A DNA stretch of 64,000 nucleotides from Streptomyces fagopyri (GTDB lineage: Bacteria > Actinomycetota > Actinomycetes > Streptomycetales > Streptomycetaceae): the NCBI RefSeq assembly GCF_009498275.1, contig NZ_CP045643.1, forward strand, positions 8,370,001 to 8,434,000, given 5' to 3'. The translations under genes were made by a program, and so were the position numbers. The notes under the pieces are model-generated. The model saw only the letters and a program-made list of their open reading frames with translations. It did not search any database and had not been told where the DNA came from. Positions 25,398 through 34,571 of the stretch are shown piece after piece; within the stretch, counting starts at the first letter, position 1; every line of letters begins with the position of its first letter.

Positions 25398-25433
25398 CCG
25401 GGCGTCCCTCCCGCGGCGGATCGCTCCGCCCCG

Positions 25434-25499
25434 CCCGACGACGGGCAGCGCCCCGCCCGACGACGGGCAGCGCCCCGCCGGACGACGGGCAGCGCCCCG
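25434..25499. repeat. 22-bp tandem repeat, three copies, after the P450 gene
   Basis: Copies start at 25434, 25456 and 25478 and share GACGACGGGCAGCGCCCCG. Each contains GCCCG-acga-CGGGC or a one-base variant, so successive small hairpins form. The site, 36 bases past the stop, suits a terminator region. Confidence 0.85.
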
Positions 25500-25548
25500 C
25501 CGGGTGGACGGAGGCCGCCCGCCGTCCACGAAAAAGACGCGCGGGACG

Positions 25549-25575
25549 TGTCGATCCGGCCCGTACCCGTTCGTC
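25549..25575 (+). promoter_or_regulatory. Candidate ECF42 sigma promoter
   Basis: TGTCGA at 25549-25554 and CGTC at 25572-25575 with a 17-base spacer match the -35 TGTCGA and -10 CGA/TC elements described for ECF42 targets in Streptomyces venezuelae. It lies 38 bases before the first DGPF gene of the operon that ends with an ECF42-type sigma gene. Confidence 0.72.
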
Positions 25576-25613
25576 GGTGGGGTGTAGGAAGCTCTTGAGC
25601 ACCGGGAGGAACC

Positions 25614-26363
25614 ATGAAGTACATGCTGCTGGTCTGCGGTGACGACACCGTCGACGCCTCGGGCATGGCCCCCGTCGAACCCTGGGTCGAGGAGCTGAGC
25701 GCCGAACGGGGCGTACGGCTGCACGGCCACCGCCTGCGCCTGCCCGCCGACGCCGTCACCGTGCGGGTACGCGACGGCGAGGTGCTGCGCACCGACGGCC
25801 CCTTCGCGGAGACGAAGGAGTACGTCGCCGGATACGACATCCTCGAGTGCGCGACCCTGGAGGAGGCCGTCGAGGCGGCCGCGAAGCATCCCGTCGCGTC
25901 CGTCGGAGCCATGGAGGTCCGCGCGTTCTGGGAGGACGAGGACGCCGAGGGGCAGATCCGCCGGCTCGAAGCGGAACTGACCGCCGCCGTCCGGGACCAC
26001 GACGTCGACCGGGCGATGGCCTGCTACGCGCCGGACGCCGAGGTGTTCTGCGCCGCCGACGGTGCGGAGCGGCGCGGGGTCGCGGCCCTGCGCAAGGCCG
26101 CGGAGCTGCGCTGCTCGTCGGCGGCCGGACCGGTCGAGCGCGAGGTGCTCGACCTCCGCGTCCGGGTCGACGAGAGCATCGCGTTCGGCCACGCGCTCGT
26201 CCGGACGCGCGCCGCGCTCGCCGACGGCGGGAAACTGGACACGACGGAGCGGGTGACCACCGGCTACCGGCTGGCCGGCGACCGCTGGCGGATCGTCCAC
26301 CAGCACACGTCGGTCCCGTGCGACACGTCCGCCGCCACCAGGAACGAGGAGGGCCGGTCATGA
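25614..26363 (+). CDS. YCII/DGPF domain protein fused to a SnoaL-like domain
   Basis: 249 aa. Residues 1-105 are a YciI-type DGPF domain: MKYMLLVCGDD, then TDGPFAETKEYVAGYDILE. Residues ~115-240 are a DUF4440/SnoaL-like cone domain (ELTAAVRDHDVDRAMACYAPDAEVFCAADG ... DRWRIVHQHTS). GGGAGGA precedes the ATG. It overlaps the next DGPF gene by ATGA and is the first gene of an ECF42 operon. DGPF proteins are the usual partners of ECF42 factors; their chemistry is unknown. Confidence 0.9.
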   Translation: MKYMLLVCGDDTVDASGMAPVEPWVEELSAERGVRLHGHRLRLPADAVTVRVRDGEVLRTDGPFAETKEYVAGYDILECATLEEAVEAAAKHPVASVGAMEVRAFWEDEDAEGQIRRLEAELTAAVRDHDVDRAMACYAPDAEVFCAADGAERRGVAALRKAAELRCSSAAGPVEREVLDLRVRVDESIAFGHALVRTRAALADGGKLDTTERVTTGYRLAGDRWRIVHQHTSVPCDTSAATRNEEGRS

Positions 26364-26701
26364 AGTACGTCCTGTTCATCTGCACCCCCGTCGGTGGTGA
26401 GGAGCTGAGCCCCGGGGAGATCGCCGACGACCCCCGCTTCACCGCGTACATCGAGGAAGTGCGCCGCCGCGACCTGGTCAAGGGAGGCGCGCGGCTGCGG
26501 CCGTACACCGACGCCACCACCGTCCGCGTCCGGGGCGACGAGGTCCTGCTCAGCGACGGGCCGTTCATGGAGTCCAAGGAGTACGTCGCGGGCATCGACA
26601 TCATCGAGGTGGCCGACCTCGACGAGGCCATCGCGCTCGCGTCCCGGCATCCGGCGGCGCTGGCCGGCGGATCGGTGGAGGTGCGGCCGGTCTGGGAGTG
26701 A
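26360..26701 (+). CDS. YciI-family DGPF protein
   Basis: 113 aa single DGPF domain: [47 protein letters not shown] and VRPVWE. It overlaps both neighbours by four bases. The two DGPF proteins are probably sensors or effectors of the sigma factor that follows, as inferred for ECF42 loci; direct anti-sigma activity is not expected because ECF42 factors carry their own C-terminal control domain. Confidence 0.93.
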   Translation: MKYVLFICTPVGGEELSPGEIADDPRFTAYIEEVRRRDLVKGGARLRPYTDATTVRVRGDEVLLSDGPFMESKEYVAGIDIIEVADLDEAIALASRHPAALAGGSVEVRPVWE

Positions 26702-27963
26702 ACGCGAACCCGGGAGCGGAGGACGTCGAGGGAGCGGTCTCCACGGCCTTCCGTGCGGAATGGGGCCAGGTCGTCGCCACCCTGATCCGGGTGACCGGCG
26801 ACTGGGACCTCGCCGAGGAGTGCGCGCAGGACGCCTTCGCCCAGGCCCTGGACCGGTGGCGGCGCGACGGAGTCCCGCGCCGCCCCGGCGCCTGGCTGAC
26901 CACGACCGCGCGCCATCGCGCCCTGGACGTGCTGCGCCGGGAGGCGGTGGGCGCGGAGAAACTGCGGGAGGTGGCGGTGCTGGCGCGGCACGAGGGACCG
27001 TACGACCCGGAACACGAAGAGGACGGCGGGGTCGCGGACGACCGGCTGCGGCTGATCTTCACCTGCTGCCATCCCGCGCTGCCCATCGAGGCCAGGGTGG
27101 CCCTCACCCTGCGGACGCTGGCCGGGCTGACCACGTCCGAGATCGCCCGTGCCTTCCTCGTTCCCGAGGCGGCGATGGCGCAGCGGCTGGTCCGGGCCAA
27201 GCGGAAGATCCGCAACGCCGGGATCCCCTACCGTGTTCCGCCCGCCCACCTGCTGCCCGAGCGCACCACCGGCGTCCTCGGCGTGGTCTACCTGCTCTTC
27301 AACGAGGGGTACGCCGCCACGTCCGGCGCTGATCTGGTGCGCACGAGCCTCTGCGCGGAGGCCATCCGTCTCGCCCGGGTGCTGGCCCTGCTCATGCCCG
27401 ACGAACCCGAGGCGCTCGGCCTGCTGGCCCTGTTGCTGCTGCACGACTCCCGCCGGGCCACCCGGGTGGACGCGGCCGGTGACCTGGTGACGCTGGAGGA
27501 CCAGGACCGTACGGCGTGGGACCGGGCCGCGATCGACGAGGGCGCCGCGCTGCTGGAGACCGCTCTGCGCCGCGGACGTCCGGGGCCTTATCAGATCCAG
27601 GCCGCCATCGCCGCCTGCCACACGACCGCCGTGACGGCCGGGGGGACGGACTGGGCCGACATCGCCGCGCTGTACGGGGAGCTGGCACGTCTCGTGCCCT
27701 CCGCGGTGGTGCGGCTCAACCGGGCGGTGGCGGTGGGCATGGCCGAGGGCCCGGCGGCGGGGCTGGCACTGGTGACGGAACTGGAACGGACGGGGGAACT
27801 GCACGGTTACCACCTGCTGGCCGCCACCCGGGCGGACCTGCTGCGCAGGACGGGGCGTACGGCGGAGGCGGCCGAGGCGTACGCCAGGGCGCTGGAACTG
27901 GTCGAGAACGCGGCCGAGCGGCGCTTCCTGGAGAGGCGCCTCGCGGAGTGCCGGTCGGCGTAG
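26698..27963 (+). CDS. ECF42-type RNA polymerase sigma factor with C-terminal TPR-like domain
   Basis: 421 aa. Sigma2 region: [24 protein letters not shown] ... [21 protein letters not shown]. Sigma4: [36 protein letters not shown]. The ~200-residue C-terminal extension ([22 protein letters not shown] ... [31 protein letters not shown]) is the ECF42 hallmark and is needed for activity in the studied member. GTG start overlaps the DGPF gene. The promoter at 25549 suggests autoregulation. Confidence 0.95.
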   Translation: MNANPGAEDVEGAVSTAFRAEWGQVVATLIRVTGDWDLAEECAQDAFAQALDRWRRDGVPRRPGAWLTTTARHRALDVLRREAVGAEKLREVAVLARHEGPYDPEHEEDGGVADDRLRLIFTCCHPALPIEARVALTLRTLAGLTTSEIARAFLVPEAAMAQRLVRAKRKIRNAGIPYRVPPAHLLPERTTGVLGVVYLLFNEGYAATSGADLVRTSLCAEAIRLARVLALLMPDEPEALGLLALLLLHDSRRATRVDAAGDLVTLEDQDRTAWDRAAIDEGAALLETALRRGRPGPYQIQAAIAACHTTAVTAGGTDWADIAALYGELARLVPSAVVRLNRAVAVGMAEGPAAGLALVTELERTGELHGYHLLAATRADLLRRTGRTAEAAEAYARALELVENAAERRFLERRLAECRSA

Positions 27964-28178
27964 GCGCGGCCCGCCGGAGTGAGGACGGGCGGTGACCACG
28001 CGGAGGCCACCCGCGTCAGCCGCGGCGACCTCGCCCTCGGAGGCACTCCGCCCGGCCACCGGACGCCGGTCCGTCCCCTTCGTGTCGTCGGGCGCCACGC
28101 GGGGTGTGCGTGACGTTCCCGATCGGGTCCCTTCGCCGGGAGCGAGCCGGTCGGGTGCCCCTCTTGTCCGGCTCACGA

Positions 28179-28205
28179 CCGGGTCCCCCGAGTCCGGGGG
28201 CCCGG
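28179..28205. terminator. Bidirectional terminator hairpin
   Basis: CCGGG-t-CCCCCG (28179-28190) pairs with CGGGGG-CCCGG (28195-28205), an 11-bp stem with one bulged T and a 4-base loop. It lies between the convergent sigma and GH13 genes. Confidence 0.75.
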
Positions 28206-28221
28206 TCAGGTCGCGCACGGC

Positions 28222-29811
28222 TCAGCCGTCGAGGTCGAAGACCCCGTACGCGAAACCGTCCGCGGTGAGCGAGGAGCCGTCCAGTCGGACACCCGCTGCC
28301 TCCAGCGGCCGGGCGCCCCCGACTCCGTCGATCCGACAACTCCGGCTTTTTCGAGCTGGGTTGAGGACCACGAGATAACGGCCGCCTCGCACGTGCACGA
28401 ACGGGTAACCGCCGTGCAGCACCTCCACCGAGCCGTCCGGGCCGAGCTCAGGAGCGACGGACCGCAGCGCGATGAGGCGGCGTACGAGGTGCAGGAGAGA
28501 ACTCTCGTCGGCGCGCTGCGCGGCGACGGTGGGACGGGCCGGTGACGGGTCGAGGGGGAGGTAGAGGCGGTCCGCCGGAGCGCTGGAGAAGCCCGCGTTC
28601 GGGCCGTCGTCCCACTGCATCGGGGTGCGCGAGCCCGCCCGGTTGTAGCGCGGCCCGAGCACGCTGCCCTCCTTGTCGGGCAGATCCGGCACGTAGCGCA
28701 TACCGATCTCGTCGCCGTAGTAGATCGCCGGGAGCGTCGGCCAGGTGAGCTGGAAGGTGAAGGCGACCGGAAGCTGCTCGGCCGTGCGGGGGCCGCAGTT
28801 GAGGCGGGAGAAGTCGTGGTTGGCGGTGGGCAGGGAGATGAAGCCGCTCGCGCCGAGCGCACCGTGCGCCCGGCGCCAGGCCTCGACGAAGGGTTCGGGT
28901 GAGCCCAGACCGCTCGGGTCGAAGAAGCAGTCGAGGGGGGCCCAGGCCTCGTTGACCGTCCCCGTGCCGTTGCTCCACAGCGACCGCAGCGCGAGACCGT
29001 CGGTGTCGCCGCCGAACTGCAGGAAGAAGTCGGCGTGGAAGCCCGCGGGGACGGAGACCTCCGGTTCCCCCCACTCCGAGAGCAGCACCGCGTCCGGATG
29101 CGCGTCGTCCAGCCAGCGGCGCAACCCGCCCCAGACGGCCGCGGTCTCGCGCCTGCCTGGGTCGTCCTTGACGAGCGAGGCGGCCATGTCGACACGGAAG
29201 CCCGACAGGCCGAGGCCCAGCCAGTGGTCCATGATCCCGCGCAGGGCCGCACGGTTGGCGCGCGGGCCCTCGGCGTCCACCGGACCGCGCCAGGGCTCCG
29301 CCGGATTCCCTTGCGCGTAACCGAAGTTGAGGGCGGGCTGGAAGGCGAAGAAGTTGGGGAGATACGCACCCGGGCGTGTGCCGGGAGAGGGGACGAAGCC
29401 CTCCGGCAGGCCCTCGGGAGCCCAGATGTAGCGGTCGTCGGCCGGGTCGTCCGCGGCGGCCGTGAACCACGGGTGCTCGTCGGAGGTATGACCCGCCACC
29501 AGGTCCAGCAGAACCCGGATGCCGCGCCGGCCCGCCTCGTCCACCAGCCCGGCGAGGTCGTCGGCGGAGCCGTGACGGGGGGCCACGGCCAGGTCGTCGG
29601 AGACGTCGTAACCCGCGTCGCGGAACGGTGACTTGAAGCAGGGGTTGAGCCACACGGTGTTGACGCCCAGCCACGCGAGGTGGTCGAGGCGCTCGGTGAT
29701 CCCGTTGAAGTCACCGATGCCGTCGCCGTTCGAGTCGGCGAAGGACTGGGGGTAGATCTGGTAGAAGACGGCGTCGGCCAGCCAGCCGGGGGCGGGACGG
29801 AACGAAGTCAT
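28222..29811 (-). CDS. GH13-family alpha-amylase/alpha-glucosidase-type enzyme
   Basis: 529 aa, cytoplasmic (no signal peptide). (beta/alpha)8 marks in order: YPQSFADSNGDGIGDFNGI, NPCFKSPFRDAGYDVSD, GFRVDMA with nucleophile Asp208, LLSEWGEP with acid/base Glu246, and ANHDFSR with Asp333. The C-terminal beta domain ends in RYLVVLNPARKSR and a short tail. The YPQSF and D-G-x-G-D-F region is typical of oligo-1,6-glucosidase/trehalose-synthase-like members. I chose ATG 29811 with AAGG upstream; ATG 29835 is possible. Exact substrate is not determinable here. Confidence 0.9.
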   Translation of the reverse strand: MTSFRPAPGWLADAVFYQIYPQSFADSNGDGIGDFNGITERLDHLAWLGVNTVWLNPCFKSPFRDAGYDVSDDLAVAPRHGSADDLAGLVDEAGRRGIRVLLDLVAGHTSDEHPWFTAAADDPADDRYIWAPEGLPEGFVPSPGTRPGAYLPNFFAFQPALNFGYAQGNPAEPWRGPVDAEGPRANRAALRGIMDHWLGLGLSGFRVDMAASLVKDDPGRRETAAVWGGLRRWLDDAHPDAVLLSEWGEPEVSVPAGFHADFFLQFGGDTDGLALRSLWSNGTGTVNEAWAPLDCFFDPSGLGSPEPFVEAWRRAHGALGASGFISLPTANHDFSRLNCGPRTAEQLPVAFTFQLTWPTLPAIYYGDEIGMRYVPDLPDKEGSVLGPRYNRAGSRTPMQWDDGPNAGFSSAPADRLYLPLDPSPARPTVAAQRADESSLLHLVRRLIALRSVAPELGPDGSVEVLHGGYPFVHVRGGRYLVVLNPARKSRSCRIDGVGGARPLEAAGVRLDGSSLTADGFAYGVFDLDG

Positions 29812-30141
29812 GAAGGGGACCTTAGGGCAGCGCACCGGGCGCGCGCTGCCCCTGAACTGCCGGACGCCCGGCCGTGGTTCTCGCCCGAGCCCTGACTTCG
29901 CCCACGACTTCGCCGTTGGCTCGGCCTGGGCCCTCGCCTCCGCCTCCGCCTCGGCCCTCGCCTCGGCCCTCGCCTCCGCCCTCGCCGGGCTCGGGCGGTT
30001 CGAGGTGACTCCGACGGTCCTTCAACACCGTTCCCGATGTGCCGGAACGCGCCTGGAACACGCCCGGACCGGGCCCGCCGGGTGTGCCACAGGCCGGGAC
30101 CGGGGTCCGTCCGGCTCCGAGAGACCGTTTCGCCGGGAGTC
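29812..30141. other. Intergenic region with hexamer-type repeats
   Basis: 330 bases between two minus-strand genes. No gene is supported. At about 29931-29996 GCCTCC, GCCTCG and GCCCTC units alternate roughly eleven times, a low-complexity tract that reads Ala-Ser-Ala-Leu on the plus strand. Confidence 0.6.
29931..29996. repeat. Degenerate 6-bp tandem repeat (GCCTCS/GCCCTC)
   Basis: About eleven successive hexamers of the form GCCTCC, GCCTCG or GCCCTC. It lies between the GH13 gene promoter side and the end of the GlxA-type regulator gene, outside any supported gene. Confidence 0.8.
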
Positions 30142-31107
30142 CTACGCGCGGCGGGCGGTGCCGAAGCGGCGCTGGTAGGCCGCCGGGCTGATGGACAACT
30201 CCCGTGCGAAGACCCGCCGCAGGCTCTCGTAACTCGGGAATCCTGCCAGTCCGGCCGCGTGTGTCGCGGTATGCCCCTGGTCGAGCAGCGCCTTCGCGAG
30301 GTCGAACCGGATCGACTCGACGTACCGGGCCGGTGTCGTGGACATCTCCTCCCGGAACAGCCGCGTCAGATGGCGGGAGCTGAGGTTGAGGTGCCTGGCG
30401 AGTTCATCGGGGGAGTGGTTCCCGGCAGGGTCCCCCATCACCAGGTCGACCACGCTGCGAAGGGCGGGAGACCGGGGCGGAGGGCCCTGAAGGGGAGCGG
30501 AGAACTGTGACTGGCCACCCGCTCGCCGCAGATAGACCACCAGGGCGCGGGCGACGTCCCGGCTCAGGTCGGGGCCGTGGTCCTCCTCGACCAGCGCCAG
30601 CGCCAGGTCGATGCCGGCGCTGACGCCCGCCGAGGTGTACGTGGTGCCGTCGCGAACGTAGATGGAGTCGGGTTCGACGCGGGTCTTCGGGCACCGGGCG
30701 GCGAGTTCCCCGGCGACCTTCCAGTGGGTGGTCGCACGCTTGCCGTCCAGGAGGCCCGCGGCACCGAGGACGAACGCCCCCGAGCAGACGGACGTCACCC
30801 GGCCGGATCGGGCCGCCAGATCCCCCGCGGCCTGCACCAGATCGCGTGTGACGGGGGTTCTCGGATAGATGTCCCCGCCTGGCATGACGAACGTGTCGGG
30901 GGCAGGCTCGGAGGTGGGGTCGCCGTCGACGGCGACACGTATGCCGATCGACGAGGTGACGTCGGCACCGGTCGTCGACAGCAGGGCGATCCGATAATCG
31001 GCCCCCAGTCGATTTGCTTCAGCGAAGACTTCTGCGGGGCCGGCGACGTCCAGCAGTTTGACCCCGTCGTAGACGAGGATCACGACGCGATGCGGGGCGA
31101 GGCTCAC
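30142..31107 (-). CDS. GlxA-type AraC-family regulator with DJ-1/PfpI domain
   Basis: 321 aa. N-terminal DJ-1/PfpI-like domain (1-180): HRVVILVYDGVKLLDVAGPAEVF, TFVMPGGDIYPRTP, VTSVCSGAFVLGAAGLLDGKRATTHW. C-terminal AraC double helix-turn-helix: NHSPDELARHLNLSSRHLTRLFREEMSTTPARYVESIR and GFPSYESLRRVFARELSISPAAYQRRF. Such regulators control quaternary amine or isonitrile/cyanide metabolism in studied cases. GTG 31107 with AAGGAACGG upstream is preferred over a longer frame. It is divergent from an HD-domain gene that is a plausible target. Confidence 0.92.
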   Translation of the reverse strand: MSLAPHRVVILVYDGVKLLDVAGPAEVFAEANRLGADYRIALLSTTGADVTSSIGIRVAVDGDPTSEPAPDTFVMPGGDIYPRTPVTRDLVQAAGDLAARSGRVTSVCSGAFVLGAAGLLDGKRATTHWKVAGELAARCPKTRVEPDSIYVRDGTTYTSAGVSAGIDLALALVEEDHGPDLSRDVARALVVYLRRAGGQSQFSAPLQGPPPRSPALRSVVDLVMGDPAGNHSPDELARHLNLSSRHLTRLFREEMSTTPARYVESIRFDLAKALLDQGHTATHAAGLAGFPSYESLRRVFARELSISPAAYQRRFGTARRA

Positions 31108-31243
31108 GGTCCCGTTCCTTGGGTGTCTGGATTCAAGTGGTTCATGGCCGTACCGATGCGGCGGCCGCGGTCGGGTGGTCGGCACTGTGGAGGGCGGACG
31201 CACCGTCTACTCGTCACCCACCACACCGGAAAGCGTGGACATC

Positions 31244-31882
31244 ATGAACGACATCATCGCAGAGGTGGAAATTCCCGGGACCGCGGTAGTGGAGGAGGCC
31301 ACCGATTTTCTCCGGGAAACGACCGGACCGCTCATCTTCCATCACTCCCTGAGGGTTTTCCTCTTCGGTTCCCTGCACGCGCGGAAGCTCGGTCTCCAGC
31401 CCGATCCGGAACTGCTCTACATCTCCGCGATGTTTCACGACACGGGCCTTTCGACTCCGTTCTCCGGCGAGGAGCAGCGCTTCGAACTCGACGGCGCCGA
31501 CCACGCGCGCAAGTTCCTGCTCGACCGCGGGTTCTCCACCGAGGCCGCCGATGTCGTCTGGACGACGATCGCGCTCCACACCACGCCGGGGATTCCCGGC
31601 CGGATGGGCCCGGAGACGGCTGCCATGAACTTCGGCGTCCTCACCGACGTGCTGGGATGGGGGCTGGACGGGCTGGACGGTGATCAGGTGGACGAGATCG
31701 TCGCCGCCCATCCGCGCGGAGAATTCAAGACGGAATTCCTCCAGGCGTTCGTCGACGGGCTCCGAGACCGACCCGACACCACATACGGGACCGTCAATTC
31801 GGACGTGCTGGAACACTTCGTTCCCGGTTTCCGCCGCACGACCATGGTCGAGCGCATCATGGACGCGCCCTGGTCGAAGTGA
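31244..31882 (+). CDS. HD-domain phosphohydrolase, cyanamide hydratase-like
   Basis: 212 aa. HD-superfamily metal ligands: IFHHSLRVFLFGSLHA (His), AMFHDTGLSTPF (His-Asp) and DHARKFLLDRGF; LHTTPGIPGRMGPE is typical of the cyanamide hydratase-like/diguanylate-type small HD group. Start ATG 31244. Divergent from the GlxA-type regulator, which often controls such genes. Reaction on cyanamide or a related small nitrile is inference from family similarity only. The next gene, an oxidoreductase, follows 283 bases later. Confidence 0.85.
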   Translation: MNDIIAEVEIPGTAVVEEATDFLRETTGPLIFHHSLRVFLFGSLHARKLGLQPDPELLYISAMFHDTGLSTPFSGEEQRFELDGADHARKFLLDRGFSTEAADVVWTTIALHTTPGIPGRMGPETAAMNFGVLTDVLGWGLDGLDGDQVDEIVAAHPRGEFKTEFLQAFVDGLRDRPDTTYGTVNSDVLEHFVPGFRRTTMVERIMDAPWSK

Positions 31883-32037
31883 AGGAGAAACGAGGAGGCG
31901 GCCGAACCGGGGAGCCTCCGGCCGTATCCGCCGGGTGCGGGCGTCCGCCGCGCCTCGGCCACTCGAAGCGGGCGACGGTGTCCGGGAAGGATTTCCTGAA
32001 GTGATCGCCACACGCCTCCCCGCCGACTCAGGCGCCG

Positions 32038-32133
32038 AATCCGGCGCTGACTCCAGTACCGACTCCAGTACCGAATCCGGCGCTGACTCCAGTACCGAAA
32101 CCTGTGCCGACTCCAGTACCGAATCCAGTACCG
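32038..32133. repeat. 12-bp tandem repeat array (ACTCCAGTACCG)
   Basis: Eight 12-bp units: ACTCCAGTACCG occurs four times, AATCCAGTACCG once, with two AATCCGGCGCTG units and one AAACCTGTGCCG between. The array ends 32 bases before the oxidoreductase ATG and so would fall in its leader or promoter. The frame through it encodes Asp-Ser-Ser-Thr repeats but no start fits. Confidence 0.88.
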
Positions 32134-32165
32134 AAAATCCGCACGGGAACCAGAGAGGAACACCG

Positions 32166-33086
32166 ATGAAAGCCATCGTCGTCCGGGACCGTGACACGGC
32201 CGCCGGCGGACCGGTCTTGACGGACCTGCCCCATCCGCATGCCTCCGAGAACGACGTCGTCGTGCGGGTGCACGCCGCGGGTTTCACCCGCGGAGAGCTC
32301 GACTGGCCGGCGACCTGGTCCGATCGGGCCGGCCGCGACCGCACCCCGAGCGTGCCCGGACACGAGGTCTCGGGCGTCGTGGCAGAGCTCGGCTACGGAA
32401 CCACCGGCCTCACCGTCGGCCAACGGGTCTTCGGTCTGACCGACTGGACCCGCAACGGCTCGCTGGCCGAGTACGTCGCCGTCGAGGCCCGCAACCTCGC
32501 CCCCCTGCCCGCCGACGTCGACCACACGTCGGCGGCCGCGCTGCCGATCTCCGGACTGACGGCCTGGCAGGGACTGTTCGACCACGGGCGGATCGAGACG
32601 GGCCGGACCGTGCTGATCCACGGCGCGGCGGGCGGTGTCGGTTCGATCGCCGTGCAGCTCGCACGCGAGGCGGGAGCCCATGTCATCGGCACCGGCCGGT
32701 CCACCGACCGGGAGACCGTCCTCGCGCTGGGCGCGCACGCGTTCCTGGACCTCGGGACCGACCGATTGGAGGACGCCGGCCAGGTGGACGTGGTGTTCGA
32801 CGTGATCGGCGGGGACATCCTCGACCGGTCGGCCGCCCTCGTACGCGGGGGCGGCACCCTCGTCACGATCGTCCAGCCTCCTTCCGTCCGGCCCGAGGAC
32901 GGGCGGTCGGTCTTCTTCGTCGTGGAACCCGACCGCGTACGCCTCACGGACCTCGCACAGCGGCTGCGCGACGGCAGACTCGACGTGCGGGTCGGTGAGG
33001 TGCGACCGCTGGCCGACGCGGTCGCCGCCTTCGCTCCCGGCAGACGTGTTCCCGGCCGGACCATCATCCGGGTCGCCGAGGACTGA
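32166..33086 (+). CDS. NADP-dependent quinone oxidoreductase (MDR family)
   Basis: 306 aa zinc-free medium-chain reductase. GroES-like half: VVVRVHAAGFTRGELDWPATW and PGHEVSGVVAELGYG; Rossmann half: GRTVLIHGAAGGVGSIAVQLAREAGAHVIGTG, lacking structural zinc cysteines. GAGAGGAACACC precedes the ATG. The stop codon is the first TGA of a 7-bp repeat. Substrate unknown; a paralogue is encoded at 45179-46099. Confidence 0.92.
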   Translation: MKAIVVRDRDTAAGGPVLTDLPHPHASENDVVVRVHAAGFTRGELDWPATWSDRAGRDRTPSVPGHEVSGVVAELGYGTTGLTVGQRVFGLTDWTRNGSLAEYVAVEARNLAPLPADVDHTSAAALPISGLTAWQGLFDHGRIETGRTVLIHGAAGGVGSIAVQLAREAGAHVIGTGRSTDRETVLALGAHAFLDLGTDRLEDAGQVDVVFDVIGGDILDRSAALVRGGGTLVTIVQPPSVRPEDGRSVFFVVEPDRVRLTDLAQRLRDGRLDVRVGEVRPLADAVAAFAPGRRVPGRTIIRVAED

Positions 33087-33111
33087 GGACTGAGGACTGA
33101 GGACTGAGGAC
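33078..33111. repeat. 7-bp tandem repeat GAGGACT across the oxidoreductase stop
   Basis: Four complete GAGGACT units and one partial start at 33078. The first unit supplies the last two codons and stop. Because seven is not a multiple of three, TGA recurs in all three frames, so slippage would still end translation at once. Confidence 0.9.
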
Positions 33112-33170
33112 GACGGGCGGGACACGCCCGTGCCCCGGTGCCGGGGTGGTAGCCGACGGCGGTCGGCCGG

Positions 33171-34571
33171 TCAGTCGGTGGGCCCCGGCCGCCGTGGCAG
33201 CCGTACGGTGAAACAGGCGCCGCCCTCCGGCCCGCGCCCCCGCGCCGTCACCGCACCGCCGAGGCGCTGGGTGAGCCGGTGCACGATGGCGAGGCCGAGA
33301 CCGGTCCCGACGGGGCGGACGCCCTGGTAGCGGGCGTGCAGGGTGCCGCGTTCGAAGGCGACCGCGGCGTCCTCGGGCGTCAGCCCGGGACCGCCGTCGC
33401 GGACCTGGATCCGGGCCGCGTCGCCGTCCGGGGCGAGGGCCAGCACCAGGGGCGCGCCCGCCGGTGTCACCCGCAACGCGTTCTCCGCGAGACCGTCGAT
33501 GATCTGGCGTACCCGTACGCCGTCCGTCTCGACGCTCAGCGGGCGGCCCGGCCGCTCGACCCGGAGGACCACACCGTGCCGCGCGCAGCGGGCCGCCCAG
33601 ACCGTGCCGGCCTTCTCGACCAGCGCGTCCAGATCCACCGGCCGGGTCTCGACACGGAAGTCGTCGGTCTCCAGGTGGGCGAGATCCAGCAGGTCCCGCA
33701 CGAAGCGTTCGAGCCGCCGGGTCTCGCTGAGCAGGGTCTCGCCCACCATGGGGAGATCCTCGGGCCCGATCACACCGTCGGCGAGCGCCTCCGCGTAGCC
33801 CAGGGTCGCGGTGAGCGGCGTGCGCAGTTCGTGCGAGACGGAGAGCAGGAACTCCCGCTGGCGGTTCTCGCTGTGCGCCAGTGCCTCGTCGAGGACGTTC
33901 AACGCACTGGTGAGGTCGGTCAGTTCACGGGGTCCGCCCGGCGCGGCACGCAGCCCGCGCTCGCCCTCGGCCAGGCGCCGGGCGGTGGTCGCGGCGGCGG
34001 TGAGCGGGCGGGACAGGCGCCTGGCCAGCAGCAGCCCGGCGAGGCCGCCGCCCACCAGACCGACGGCGAGCGGGAGCGGGAGCGCCCCGCGCATCCGGGC
34101 CACACTGTCATGGACGACGAGGTACGGCTGGGTCAGCACGACGCCGCCGCCACCCGGCGCGGGACGGCCCTCGATCAGCACCTGCGTGCCGTCGAGGGAC
34201 GCCTGCGCGGACACCGCCCGGCCGTCGAGCAGCCTCGTCCGCGTCCGGTCGTCCACGGCCGCGGACGCCGGGCCCACCGTCTCTCCGCCGGGGGTGACGA
34301 CCGCGACCTGCTGCCCGTTGGAGCCCGCGAGCCGCTGTTCACGGTCGAGCAGCAGCTCCGAGAGGGCGGGCGTCCGGCTCAACACCTCTGCCTGACGGCC
34401 CAACTGGTCGCGTTGCTGGGCCTCCGCGCCGGTCCGGACGAGATACCAGGCGGTGACGCCCGTGAGGACCACGGCGACCAGCGCGACCGCCGTCGTGACC
34501 AGGGTGATGCCGCGGGTGATCGGACCGGGCCGCCGCCACAGCCGGCCGCCGCCGTACCGGGGGACCCTCAC
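33171..34571 (-). CDS. Two-component sensor histidine kinase
   Basis: 466 aa. Two membrane helices (about 20-45 and 163-185) flank an extracytoplasmic sensor loop; then HAMP, and the phosphoacceptor VSHELRTPLT with His247. The ATPase has an N-box DGLAENALRV, VRDGGPGLTPEDA and GTGLGLAIVHRL. The GTG start overlaps the response regulator stop (GTGA), so the pair is coupled. The divergent MMPL exporter gene is the likely target, suggesting envelope or drug stress sensing. Confidence 0.94.
   Translation of the reverse strand: MRVPRYGGGRLWRRPGPITRGITLVTTAVALVAVVLTGVTAWYLVRTGAEAQQRDQLGRQAEVLSRTPALSELLLDREQRLAGSNGQQVAVVTPGGETVGPASAAVDDRTRTRLLDGRAVSAQASLDGTQVLIEGRPAPGGGGVVLTQPYLVVHDSVARMRGALPLPLAVGLVGGGLAGLLLARRLSRPLTAAATTARRLAEGERGLRAAPGGPRELTDLTSALNVLDEALAHSENRQREFLLSVSHELRTPLTATLGYAEALADGVIGPEDLPMVGETLLSETRRLERFVRDLLDLAHLETDDFRVETRPVDLDALVEKAGTVWAARCARHGVVLRVERPGRPLSVETDGVRVRQIIDGLAENALRVTPAGAPLVLALAPDGDAARIQVRDGGPGLTPEDAAVAFERGTLHARYQGVRPVGTGLGLAIVHRLTQRLGGAVTARGRGPEGGACFTVRLPRRPGPTD

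Noticed and set aside
25756..28218. 820-codon minus-strand open frame across the ECF42 operon
   Set aside because: Opposite three motif-bearing genes and ends in low-complexity Arg/Pro sequence.
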